In this document: piece by piece, positions 50,280 through 59,016 of the stretch
Layout: each line of letters begins with the position of its first letter
Position numbering within the stretch: the first letter of the stretch is position 1
Source of the DNA: Labedella endophytica
Lineage (GTDB): Bacteria; Actinomycetota; Actinomycetes; Actinomycetales; Microbacteriaceae
Reading direction: 5' to 3'
DNA length: 64,000 bases
Assembly: GCF_003990045.1 (NCBI RefSeq)
Contig: NZ_RZGZ01000002.1
Location: forward strand, 1,178,001-1,242,000
Notes under the pieces: model-generated
Seen by the model: only the letters and a program-made list of their open reading frames with translations
Told to the model about the DNA's origin: nothing
The model's database searches: none
Program-made: the position numbers and the translations under genes

Positions 50280-50327
50280 CCCCTCAGGGTACTTCGGACA
50301 CCGGTCGTCGCAGGGGCCGGCCCGTCG

Positions 50328-50804
50328 TCAGTCGGTGTCGAGGCCGGAGGCGAACGTGCGCGACCGGGTCAGGAGTCGATCGAGGTAACCCGTGACCGCA
50401 CGCACGTCATCGTCGGTCCAATCGGCGAGGAGCTCGTCCATCATGGCGTCGCCGGCGTCGAAGAGGTCTCGAGCGACCGCCTTCCCCGCGTCGGTGAGCA
50501 CGAGATCATGCGCGCGCCCGTCCGCCTCGTCCCGGTGCCGATCCACCCATCCCCTGGCCTCGACCTTCGCGACGGCCTTGCTCACGGTGGGGGCTCCGGT
50601 CCCGAGGAGGTCGGCGAGAGCCGATCCGCGGAGGGGCCCGCGGAAGCCGAGGGTCCACAGCACCCGGACCTCCATCGCCGAGAGCCCGTGCTCCCGGATC
50701 CCGGGGAGTCGCCGGCCGAACGCCGGATCGGACCAGATGCCCTGGAGATCGGTGAGCAGGCCCACGAGGTCGGAGCGATAGTGCATCTCGTCCGATCCGG
50801 CCAT
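50328..50804 (-). CDS. MarR-family transcriptional regulator
   Basis: 158 residues with a winged helix-turn-helix (LRGSALADLLGTGAPTVSKAVAKVEARGWVDRHRD) and the ADGRAHDLVLTDAGKA wing. It is divergent from the SDR gene and probably represses it and itself. ATG 50804 fits the family; a start at 50837 (MERISRRYRV) is also open. Ligand unknown. Confidence 0.87.
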   Translation of the reverse strand: MAGSDEMHYRSDLVGLLTDLQGIWSDPAFGRRLPGIREHGLSAMEVRVLWTLGFRGPLRGSALADLLGTGAPTVSKAVAKVEARGWVDRHRDEADGRAHDLVLTDAGKAVARDLFDAGDAMMDELLADWTDDDVRAVTGYLDRLLTRSRTFASGLDTD

Positions 50805-50830
50805 GGCAACACGGTACCTCCTCGATATCC

Positions 50831-50843
50831 TTTCCATGGGAAA
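50831..50843. promoter_or_regulatory. Candidate MarR operator
   Basis: TTTCC-ATG-GGAAA in the 100-base gap between the divergent MarR and SDR genes, followed at 50850 by TATGCC that may be the SDR -10. Confidence 0.4.
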
Positions 50844-50904
50844 CCTTTCGTATGCCATTCCGGCGCACGAAAGCGCCAACCACCGACGTTCGAAGGAGAA
50901 CATC

Positions 50905-51684
50905 ATGACCCGCACCCATGTCGTCACCGGCGCCGCATCCGGAATCGGACGCGCCACGAGCGAACTGCTCACATCGAGGGGGGACACCGTGATCGGCGTC
51001 GACCTGCACGACGCCGACGTGAACGTCGACCTCACGACCGAGGACGGCCGAGCCACCCTCGTCTCGGAGGTCGAACGACTGAGCGGGGGCCGGCTCGACG
51101 GCATCCTCGCGATCGCGGGGCTCTCCGCCCCGATCCCGGCGACCGTCGGAGTGAACTACTTCGGCATGGTGTCGACGCTCGAGGGCCTCCGACCACTCCT
51201 CGCGGGATCGTCCGCGCCGCGCGCCGTCGGCGTGGCCTCCATGGCGAGCCTCCACCCGGCCGACGACGAACTCGTCGACCTCCTGCTCGCGGGCGACGAG
51301 CCCCGGGCTCTCGAGCGGAGCACCGTTCTCGCGGGTGACCCCACGACGGGCCACCAGATCTACTCGTCGAGCAAGCAGGCGTTCGCGCGCTGGATCCGGC
51401 GGAACGCGACGACCCCGGCGTGGGCCGGGGAGAACATCCCCCTCAACGCGATCGCGCCCGGCGTCATCGTCACGGCGATGACCGAGCCGCTCCTCGCGAC
51501 CGAGGAAGGACGCGAGCAGATCCGGCAGAGCGTACCCATGCCCCTCGGCGGTTTCGCGGACGCGAACGTGCCGGCGCGACTGCTCGCGTGGCTCGTGAGC
51601 GAGGAGAACTCCCACCTCTGCGGGCAGGTCGTGTTCGTGGACGGCGGCAGCGACGCCGTCATCCGCGGCGACTCCACCTGGTGA
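50905..51684 (+). CDS. Short-chain dehydrogenase/reductase
   Basis: 259 residues. Cofactor motif TGAASGIGRATSEL at the start, Asp-rich VIGVDLHDADVNVDL that favours NAD(H), and catalytic Tyr-x3-Lys in IYSSSKQAFARW. AAGGAG lies six bases before ATG 50905. It resembles 3-alpha-hydroxysteroid/carveol dehydrogenase-type SDRs; substrate unknown. Under likely MarR control. Confidence 0.9.
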   Translation: MTRTHVVTGAASGIGRATSELLTSRGDTVIGVDLHDADVNVDLTTEDGRATLVSEVERLSGGRLDGILAIAGLSAPIPATVGVNYFGMVSTLEGLRPLLAGSSAPRAVGVASMASLHPADDELVDLLLAGDEPRALERSTVLAGDPTTGHQIYSSSKQAFARWIRRNATTPAWAGENIPLNAIAPGVIVTAMTEPLLATEEGREQIRQSVPMPLGGFADANVPARLLAWLVSEENSHLCGQVVFVDGGSDAVIRGDSTW

Positions 51685-51743
51685 TCGGCGACCGGGCGAC
51701 CCGTATTCAGGAGCGACCGACCCCACACCCCGTGAGATCGTGA

Positions 51744-51783
51744 CGTGACGATGGCCCCTCCAGAAGGAGGGGCCATCGTCACG
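51744..51783. terminator. Perfect bidirectional terminator
   Basis: An 18-base perfect stem (51744-51761 with 51766-51783) and an AGAA loop between the convergent SDR and PIG-L genes. Confidence 0.85.
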
Positions 51784-51798
51784 AGCCGGACCGGACCG

Positions 51799-54700
51799 TC
51801 AGCCGCGCCGCTTCCGTCGAGACAACACGAACGCAACCGCTCCTATCGCCAGCAGGACGAGCGCCACACCGACGATCCCGGCGACCTCCGTGCCCGTGAT
51901 CGCGAGCGGATCGTCGTCGCCGTCGGCAGCCCCGTCATCCCCTGTTCCGCCGCCGGGCGCGCCGTCTCCGGGAGGCTGCGGGGACGCCCCGTCGTCTCCG
52001 TCTCCCGGTTGGGACGGCCCGGGACTCGGTTCGGGCTCCTCGGCATCCGCCAGGACGATCGGGAAGTACCAGGCGTTCACACCGTCGCCCTCCCCCGTGC
52101 CGGCGGCGAGCGCCGTTGACTCGTCGCTACCGGCCTCCGCGAAGGACAGCATCAGCGAGCTGTCCTCGGAGAGGCGGGCGAACGCCTCATCGGACAGGTC
52201 GACACTCACGGTCGACGCGCCGACCGCCACGGGCACATCCACCGATCCGAGGAGCCGCCCTCCCAGGCTGTCCCCCCAGGGCGGGGCGGCGCCGTCGCTC
52301 TCGGAACAGGCATCGAAGCCGTACTCGTCGTCAGGACAGCTCGACGTCCAGACCGGCGTGAACCGGGCGTCGCCATTCCAGAGGAACGCGGACACCGACC
52401 CGGCCTCGGTCGACTCGACGTCGATCGAGACGGTGCCGTCGGCGATCGTCACGTCGCCCACCGTGAGGGCGTCACTCGGCTGCACCCCGGAGATGGTCCC
52501 GCCCCTCACCGCCGACTGGTAGATCGTCTGCGGAGATTCGACTCCCCTGAGCGCGGTGTCCGGGATGATCGCGTCCGGCGCCTCGGTCGCCCGATCGGCC
52601 GGCGGCTCATACCCCTCGAGGTAGGCGTGACCCCACCGGGACGGTTCGGACTGCTGCGACCCGAACGCCGACCAGGCCGTCCGCGTCTCACCGATGAAGT
52701 CCTGCGTGTCGGAATCGTACGGAGTGAGGTTCAGCCCCATGTACGCGGGGTCGACGTCGTTCACCTCGGCGGAGCCGGACGGCGCCGTGCTCGTGGGACC
52801 GACCGCGGCGGGCAGATCCGCGAGCGGGATCTCGATCTCGACCGCGTACCCTCCTCCGACGTACGCCCCGGCGGAGTCGCGATCCACGGCCACGGCCACC
52901 TGGACGCCCGGCGCGTTGGGAGCGGCTTCGATCGTCTCGGCGAGAGGACCGGTGGAGAAGCCCTGGTGGTTGTCGGCGTCCCGCGACCAGCACGGTCCGT
53001 CCTCGCCGTTGCCGTTCGCTCCGGCGGGGTCGTCCGTGAACGGGAAGACGCCGAGCTTGAAGGTGGGCGACGTGTCGATCGAGTCGCCGCGCGGATCGAT
53101 CAGCAGCTCGACGGAGTCGGTGAGCCAGTGCCCGAAGCAGCGCTCCGGCGTGGCCGCGGCTCCAGCGATGTCATCGGACACGCGGAGGTAGGCGAAGAGG
53201 GAGTCCCCTGACCAGCCGACCTTCGCGTAGCTCCCGTCACCGCAGTCCACGCCCGCCGGCTCGCACGCCGCACCCTCCCAGACCGCGGACAGGTCGAGCT
53301 GCGCGTCTCCGTAACCCGCGTCGACGCCATCGACGTCGGGAGCGGCGACGAGCTCGGGGATCGAGACGGACGGGACGAGGTAGAGGCTCATCGATTCGGT
53401 CGAGTCGCCGGCCGAGGATTCGGTGGTCGCGGTGATCTGCTCGATCGAGCCCCCTGCGGCCGTCGGGTCCTCGTGCGTGAGGACGAAGTCGACACGGCCT
53501 GTCTCGCCCGCGGGCAGATCGACGAAGGGCTTCGATGCCGCATCGACGGCGAAGCCCGCGGGGATCGCGAGTTCCACGGTCCCCGACGCCGGACCGCTCG
53601 AACGGTTGGTCACGTCGACCGAGGTGGTCATCGACTCGCCCGCGCCGATCTCACCGGTGGGGACGGAGAGTCCGGCGACGTAGGCGCCGGTCTCGTCGGT
53701 CCACGCGTCGTACTCGGCGGCGGTGCCCGTGCGGACGAAGCGACCGTCGATGGGGGAGACGAGCTGGACACGCGTGTCGTTGTACGCGGTGACGTCGCCG
53801 CCCGCGAATCGAGCGGCGATCCGGTACCGTGCGGCCGTCGCGTCGGCCGACGGCGTCACGGTGAAGTCCACACTCGCTCCCGCCGTGTCGATCCCTCCCG
53901 TCTCGACCGGGGCGGACACCTGCCACCCCTCTGGTACGTCGAGGGAGAGCTGGCCCGCCGGCAGGGTGCCGGCGCCCGATCGGGCCGTCACGGTCACCGC
54001 GAAGGGCTCGCCGGCTGCACCGAAGTAGTCCTCGGCTTCCAGATAGAACAGCGATCCGAGCGGCATTCCCCCCGGATCCGCGATGGTCGCACCGTAGAAG
54101 ACCGCCTCGTCGTCGGCTGCCCCCTCGGATCCGTTCGGCTGCATCGGGACGAGCGACTCGGATACGCCGTACCTCTGGCACGTCGCGTCCCACGGCGTCT
54201 TCTGCATGACACGCGCCTGCGTCGGGTGGGCCCTGCCGCCCTCACGTCCGACCTGCGCCCACGTCTTGGCGGCACCCGCGGGTTGTCCCGCCGTGTTGCC
54301 AGCCGCCCACGTGTAGGGCGACTCGAATCCCGTCCAGGTGCCGACGACGGTGAAGGGGTTGTCGGCCGCGGGGACGAACCCGTCCATGCACCGCGGGGCG
54401 GCGAGACCACCCTCTCCCGTCGTCAGCCCGCCGGCCAGGATCTTCTTGACCTGCCACGGTTCGACGGCACCGACGCCCGAGAGCTGCTCGGGGAAGCGCG
54501 TCGGATCGGCGGCCGCGGCGGCCGCCTCCCACACCATGCGGCCCTGGGCGTACTGGTGGTTGCCGTGGCCCGCCGCGAGCGACGGCGTTCCACCGACGAG
54601 GATCTCCGGCTGGGTCTCGCGCAGGATGCGGACGGTGCGCCGGAGGGTCTCCTCGGCGTCCCAGACCTGGGCGGTCAGCGGAGCGGAGGTGTTGTAGTAG

Positions 54701-55086
54701 AAATCGACCCGGTCGAGGTTGAAGATGTCGACGGTGCCAGACCTGATGTGGGACGTGCGGTCCTCGTTCTCGCGGCGGAGCCCGAGGTCCGGTCCGGACT
54801 CGGGTCCGACGGAGTTCGAGCCGCCCTCGCCCCTGGTCGCCATGATGATGCCGCAGCGGATCCCGTAGAGGTCGCTCCACACACCGCACGGGGTCGTGAA
54901 ACCGGCGTCGTCGTCCGGGTGGGCCCAGATGCCCATGACGTCGATCTTCTCGCGATCGGTCTCGGTGGCCACCGATGCATCACCGACGGTGAGGACGGGG
55001 TCGGGGGCGGCGAGAGCAGCCTGCGGGGCGAGGAGACCCGCCGCGACGATGAGTGACGCCAGCAGTCCGGCGTGTGTGCGTTTCAT
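51799..55086 (-). CDS. Secreted, sortase-anchored PIG-L deacetylase with CBM9-like domain
   Basis: 1095 residues. Signal peptide with AAPQAALAA-type cleavage near 27. The PIG-L domain (about 48-330) has AHPDDD (55-60), ATRGEGG (83-89) and HGNH (174-177), so the zinc ligands and catalytic Asp are intact; known members remove acetyl from N-acetylglucosamine groups. Then come two NEW3-like Ig domains (about 360-560), a CBM9-like domain (about 590-830; QLDLSAVWEG ... LFAYLRVSDD), a further beta domain, a Pro/Gly/Asp linker and LAITG (1061-1065), a membrane helix and RRKRRG, the class E sortase signal. GGAGG precedes the ATG. Last gene of the sugar operon, 133 bases after nagB, with a possible operator between. 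Confidence 0.92.
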   Translation of the reverse strand: MKRTHAGLLASLIVAAGLLAPQAALAAPDPVLTVGDASVATETDREKIDVMGIWAHPDDDAGFTTPCGVWSDLYGIRCGIIMATRGEGGSNSVGPESGPDLGLRRENEDRTSHIRSGTVDIFNLDRVDFYYNTSAPLTAQVWDAEETLRRTVRILRETQPEILVGGTPSLAAGHGNHQYAQGRMVWEAAAAAADPTRFPEQLSGVGAVEPWQVKKILAGGLTTGEGGLAAPRCMDGFVPAADNPFTVVGTWTGFESPYTWAAGNTAGQPAGAAKTWAQVGREGGRAHPTQARVMQKTPWDATCQRYGVSESLVPMQPNGSEGAADDEAVFYGATIADPGGMPLGSLFYLEAEDYFGAAGEPFAVTVTARSGAGTLPAGQLSLDVPEGWQVSAPVETGGIDTAGASVDFTVTPSADATAARYRIAARFAGGDVTAYNDTRVQLVSPIDGRFVRTGTAAEYDAWTDETGAYVAGLSVPTGEIGAGESMTTSVDVTNRSSGPASGTVELAIPAGFAVDAASKPFVDLPAGETGRVDFVLTHEDPTAAGGSIEQITATTESSAGDSTESMSLYLVPSVSIPELVAAPDVDGVDAGYGDAQLDLSAVWEGAACEPAGVDCGDGSYAKVGWSGDSLFAYLRVSDDIAGAAATPERCFGHWLTDSVELLIDPRGDSIDTSPTFKLGVFPFTDDPAGANGNGEDGPCWSRDADNHQGFSTGPLAETIEAAPNAPGVQVAVAVDRDSAGAYVGGGYAVEIEIPLADLPAAVGPTSTAPSGSAEVNDVDPAYMGLNLTPYDSDTQDFIGETRTAWSAFGSQQSEPSRWGHAYLEGYEPPADRATEAPDAIIPDTALRGVESPQTIYQSAVRGGTISGVQPSDALTVGDVTIADGTVSIDVESTEAGSVSAFLWNGDARFTPVWTSSCPDDEYGFDACSESDGAAPPWGDSLGGRLLGSVDVPVAVGASTVSVDLSDEAFARLSEDSSLMLSFAEAGSDESTALAAGTGEGDGVNAWYFPIVLADAEEPEPSPGPSQPGDGDDGASPQPPGDGAPGGGTGDDGAADGDDDPLAITGTEVAGIVGVALVLLAIGAVAFVLSRRKRRG

Positions 55087-55192
55087 TGCGCCTCCGAAAG
55101 GATGTCGAAGCCGTCCGGCGCGACACTGCGGCGGGGGCGTGGCGCCAGGTTACTCACCAAGTCGCGCACCGACAAGCACTAGCGCGCGTTTT

Positions 55193-55203
55193 TAATCATT
55201 AAT
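55193..55203. promoter_or_regulatory. Candidate operator TTAATCATTAA
   Basis: An 11-base perfect palindrome in an AT-rich patch, in a very GC-rich genome, between nagB and the PIG-L gene. On the minus strand it contains TTAATGAT, also found in the kinase/deoR gap at 60193-60200, so the DeoR protein may bind both. Confidence 0.45.
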
Positions 55204-55219
55204 GCGCATGAGCACGCAG

Positions 55220-55957
55220 TCAGGAAACTCGTCGCGCTGCAGAGCGGTCGAGCACGAGGGTGACGTCGGAATGGAGATGGAGTGCCGAGGCGGGCAGCTC
55301 CTCCGTCGGATCCGACGAGAGCAGGCGCGCGACGATCTCGGCCTTCGCCTCACCCATGGCGACGACGACGAGCGCCCGGGCGCGGAGGATCGTCGCGATG
55401 CCCTGGGACACGGCCGAGGCCGGGACGCGTTCCGGATCTCCGTCGAAGAATCGGGCGTTGTCCCGTCGCGTCGAGCTCGAGAGCCGCGCCACGTGGGTCC
55501 CCTCGGAGAACGGGGTACCCGGGGCGTTGAACGCGATGTGACCGTCCGTGCCGATGCCGAGGATCTGGACGCCGACACCGCCGGACGCGGTGATCGCCGC
55601 GTCATAGGCCCGGCATGCCCGCTCGAGGTCGGGGGCGTCCGGATCGGGGCCATGAACCATGCCGGCGTCGATGCCCATCGCCTCGGTGAATTCGCGCCTG
55701 ATGACCCGGGCGTACCGCTCGGGGTGGTCCGGCGGCAGTCCCACGTACTCGTCGAGGAGGAAGGCATGGCTCGAGCGATACGGGCTCGCCGGGTCCTGCC
55801 CGTGTCGACGGATCAGTTCGGCGTAGGCGGGCCCGGGCGACGACCCCGTCGCGAGGCCCAGGACGCGTTCGCTGCGATCGATCACGGCGGCATCGATGAG
55901 GTCGGCGGCCGCGACACCCACGGCCTCGCGGTCCGGCAGCACCCGCACGTCGATCAC
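55220..55957 (-). CDS. nagB: Glucosamine-6-phosphate deaminase-like protein with altered active site
   Basis: 245 residues, normal NagB length. GLATGSSPGPAYAEL (phosphate loop), LDEYVGLPPDHPERY (Asp69, the proton-transfer Asp) and GIGTDGHIAFN (Asp138, His140) are present. However, the residue after FN is Ala145 where E. coli NagB has Glu148, part of the Asp-His-Glu relay for ring opening. So it may be slower, or act on a related phosphosugar. The GTG start overlaps the permease stop (GTGA). Confidence 0.88.
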   Translation of the reverse strand: MIDVRVLPDREAVGVAAADLIDAAVIDRSERVLGLATGSSPGPAYAELIRRHGQDPASPYRSSHAFLLDEYVGLPPDHPERYARVIRREFTEAMGIDAGMVHGPDPDAPDLERACRAYDAAITASGGVGVQILGIGTDGHIAFNAPGTPFSEGTHVARLSSSTRRDNARFFDGDPERVPASAVSQGIATILRARALVVVAMGEAKAEIVARLLSSDPTEELPASALHLHSDVTLVLDRSAARRVS

Positions 55958-56772
55958 TCGCGCACCGCGCCCTCGATCATGCCCGAGATGAAGTGCCTCT
56001 GCAGGAAGACGTAGACGATCACCACTGGGAGGGCGACGAGCACGGCCCCCGCCGCGAGCAGCGCGGTCCCCTGCGTGTACTGGCCCTGGAAGAAGGCGAG
56101 CCCGAGCGGTGCCGTGCGCACTGCTCCGCTCGGCGACATGACGAGCGGGATGAGGAACTCGTTCCACGTCCACATGAAGGTGAGCAGGACGAGCGTGAGG
56201 ATCGCCGGTCGCCCCATCGGTACGAGGATCTGACACAGGATGCGGAAGGATCCGGCACCGTCGAGCCGGGCGGCCTCGATGATCGCGAGGCTCGACGAGC
56301 GGAAGTACGCGCGCATCCAATAGGTGCCGAAGGCGATCGACATCGCGGCCTGCGGCAGCGCGACCCCCCACACCGTATTCGTCAACCCGACGGAACGCAT
56401 GTCGAAGTAGAGGGGCACGATGAACGCCTCGGTCGGCACCATGATGCCGAGGAGGAAGAGGGCGAAGAGGATCCCGGAACCTCGAAACCGCATGATGCCG
56501 AAGGCGTAACCGGCCAGGATGGAACACGTCACGGCGATGACGACGACGATCAGGGCGACGATCACGGACGAGGTCATGTACTCCGAGAAGCGACCGATCA
56601 CCCAGGCGTCGGCGAAGTTCTCCCAGTGGAGCCCGCCGCCCTCTCTCGCCACCGAGGCGCTCTGCGGGCCGAACGCGAGCGACACGATGACGCCGATCGG
56701 CCCGAGCACGACGAGGGCGAAGAAGACGAGCACGATGTAGTTCGTGGCGCGCTCGAGCGCGGACACCTTCAC
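55954..56772 (-). CDS. ABC sugar importer permease 2 (MalG type)
   Basis: 272 residues, six helices. The EAA motif that contacts the ATPase is seen as IIEAARLDGAGSFRILCQILVPMGRPA. Coupled to both neighbours by overlaps. No ATPase gene is in the cluster, so a shared MsiK/UgpC-like ATPase encoded elsewhere must drive it. Confidence 0.94.
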   Translation of the reverse strand: MKVSALERATNYIVLVFFALVVLGPIGVIVSLAFGPQSASVAREGGGLHWENFADAWVIGRFSEYMTSSVIVALIVVVIAVTCSILAGYAFGIMRFRGSGILFALFLLGIMVPTEAFIVPLYFDMRSVGLTNTVWGVALPQAAMSIAFGTYWMRAYFRSSSLAIIEAARLDGAGSFRILCQILVPMGRPAILTLVLLTFMWTWNEFLIPLVMSPSGAVRTAPLGLAFFQGQYTQGTALLAAGAVLVALPVVIVYVFLQRHFISGMIEGAVRE

Positions 56773-57668
56773 GATCGGTCTCCGATGCGGTTGATGACGG
56801 TCGTGATGAGGAGGACCACGATGGTGAGGACGATGCCGACCGCCGCCGCGAGGCCGACGTCGCCGATCTCGAAGGCCCGGCGGTAGATCTCGTAGCTCGG
56901 CACCGTGGTCGAGGTACCAGGCCCGCCCCGCGTGGTGACGTAGACGAGGTCGAAGGTCTTGAGCGCGGCGATGATCGTGAGCGTGAGGGCAACGGTGATC
57001 TCACCGCGAACGGCCGGCAGCGTGACGGCGAAGAACTCGCGCACGGAGTTGGCGCCGTCGAGTCGTGCAGCCTCGTACTGCTCCCGGGGGATCCGCCCCA
57101 TCCCGGCGAGCATGAGCACGATCACGAGCCCCGTGGCGACCCACGTGCCGACGAGGCCGACGGCGGGGAGAGTGAAGGTGTAGTCCCCGAGCCACGGCCG
57201 GGTGAGGTTCCCGAGCCCGAGGGCGCGGAGCGTGCCGTTCAGCACACCGTCGGGGGCGTAGATCTGCCGCCACGCCACCGCGACGACGACCATCGCGATC
57301 ACCTGCGGCAGGAAGAGGACCGTGCGGAAGAAGCCGAGTCCCTTCACCGTGGAGCGGTTGAGGACGGCCGCGACGAGCAGGCCGATCGCGAGCGGGAGGA
57401 TCGAGAAGAAGAAGATGAGGACGAACGCGTGGCCGAACGCCTCGAGCAGCTGACCGTCCTGGAAGACCCTGACGTAGTTGTCGAGGCCGACGAACGTCGA
57501 CTCCCCGATGCCGTCCCAGTCGAAGAACGAGAACTGCGCGGCGCGCGCGATGGGGAACAGCAGGAACACGCCGTAGACGAGGAGCGCCGGGGCGAGGTAC
57601 GCGTACGGCACCCACGCCCGGCCGGAGAGCCGCGTGGCCCTCCGGCCGGGCGCGATGCCGCTACTCAT
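56769..57668 (-). CDS. ABC sugar importer permease 1 (MalF type)
   Basis: 299 residues, six helices. EAA loop: YEAARLDGANSVREFFAVTLPAVRGEI. It starts with a 20-residue Arg-rich cytosolic segment. Start overlaps the binding-protein gene by eight bases and the end overlaps permease 2 (ATGA). Confidence 0.94.
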   Translation of the reverse strand: MSSGIAPGRRATRLSGRAWVPYAYLAPALLVYGVFLLFPIARAAQFSFFDWDGIGESTFVGLDNYVRVFQDGQLLEAFGHAFVLIFFFSILPLAIGLLVAAVLNRSTVKGLGFFRTVLFLPQVIAMVVVAVAWRQIYAPDGVLNGTLRALGLGNLTRPWLGDYTFTLPAVGLVGTWVATGLVIVLMLAGMGRIPREQYEAARLDGANSVREFFAVTLPAVRGEITVALTLTIIAALKTFDLVYVTTRGGPGTSTTVPSYEIYRRAFEIGDVGLAAAVGIVLTIVVLLITTVINRIGDRS

Positions 57669-59016
57669 CGCCGGAGGCGAATCCCGCGTAGTCGGCCTCG
57701 AGCTGCTCGGAGAACGCCTCGGCGTCGACGCGACCGTCGATGAGGTCCTGCAGGCTCTGCCCGAGGGTGTCCCCGAAGGTCGGGGTCGCGTAGTCGAGGT
57801 ACGGGAGCAGGTCTCCCGATTCCGTCACCTCGCCGAAGACCGTGTAGATGTCCGCGAGCACGCCGCTCTCCGGCGCGAGTTCGGCCGTGCGGTTGACCGG
57901 GAGGTTGCCCGTCTCGGCGAGCACGTCCATGGCGTCGTCACTCGTGATGAAGTCGATGTAGGCCGCCGCGACGTCGTTGTTCTCCGCCGCCGAGGTGATC
58001 GTGAAGGGCAGGCCCGTGCCGCCCGTGGTCGCGATCGAGCCGTCGTCCCGCGTGGGGGCGAAGAATCCGACGTCGTCGCCCATGGCGTCCTCGAGGTCGG
58101 GGGCGACCCAGGATCCGGCCATCAGGAAGGTGCCGGCGCCGGCACCGAAGGCCTGCCAGGCCGCGTCGTAGTCCGTACCGTTCACACCCTCGTTGAAGTA
58201 GCCGGCGTCGACCCAGCTCTGCAGCTCGTTCGCCGCCTCGACGTTCTCCGGCGTGGTCCAGGAGGCGCCCGGGTTGCCGAGACCGAGCGATGTGATGTCG
58301 GCGGCGTCCACGAACTGGCCCTGGATGGGTCCGAAGACGTGGCCGGCCGGCCACTGGTCGATATTGCCGAGCTGCAGGGCCGGCTCGTCCTCGGATGCGG
58401 CCTCGACGGCCGAGGTGAAGTCGGACCAGGTCTCGGGCACCTCGAGGCCGAGAGCCTCGAGCTTGCTCTTCGAGTAGTAGACGCCGACGACCTCGCCGAC
58501 CTGCGGGAGACCGTAGAGCTCGCCGTCGCCGAACGTCGTCGCGTCCTCGCTGTAGGTCGAGTACTGCAGGACGTTCTCCGAGTAGCGGTCGAACCAGCCG
58601 TACTCGTCCGCGTAGTCGTCGAGCGGGCGCAACTGACCGGCCTCGACGAACGCGCCCATCGAGTTGCGGCCGTTGTTGGCCTGCACGACGTCGGGGGCGT
58701 CGGTGTCGGTGAGCGCGAGCCGCAGGGTGGTGCCGAGGTCCTCGAACGACTGCGAGTTCCGCTCGATCGTGATGTTCGGGTACTTCTCCTCGAAGGCGGC
58801 GTTGAGCTGCTCCATCTGCTCGTTCTGCCCGCCGCGCACCTCCTGGTCCCACACCGTGAGCGTCATGTCCTCGACGCCGCTGATGTCGGTCGAGATGTCG
58901 CCGGTCTCCTCGTCGCCCGAGGACGAACCGCCCGCGCCGGGCGCGCAGGCCGCGAGGGAGAGGACGAGCAGGCCGGCGCCGGCTCCCGACAACAGGGTCC
59001 GAGATCGTTTATTCAT
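57661..59016 (-). CDS. ABC sugar-binding lipoprotein
   Basis: 451 residues of the SBP_bac_1 family. Signal peptide with lipobox LSLAAC; mature protein begins with a Ser/Gly/Asp linker, then LTVWDQEVRGGQNEQMEQLNAAFEEKYP, typical of oligosaccharide-binding proteins. It captures substrate at the outer membrane face, where the anchored deacetylase also acts. Overlaps the kinase gene end by eight bases. Confidence 0.94.
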   Translation of the reverse strand: MNKRSRTLLSGAGAGLLVLSLAACAPGAGGSSSGDEETGDISTDISGVEDMTLTVWDQEVRGGQNEQMEQLNAAFEEKYPNITIERNSQSFEDLGTTLRLALTDTDAPDVVQANNGRNSMGAFVEAGQLRPLDDYADEYGWFDRYSENVLQYSTYSEDATTFGDGELYGLPQVGEVVGVYYSKSKLEALGLEVPETWSDFTSAVEAASEDEPALQLGNIDQWPAGHVFGPIQGQFVDAADITSLGLGNPGASWTTPENVEAANELQSWVDAGYFNEGVNGTDYDAAWQAFGAGAGTFLMAGSWVAPDLEDAMGDDVGFFAPTRDDGSIATTGGTGLPFTITSAAENNDVAAAYIDFITSDDAMDVLAETGNLPVNRTAELAPESGVLADIYTVFGEVTESGDLLPYLDYATPTFGDTLGQSLQDLIDGRVDAEAFSEQLEADYAGFASGDE

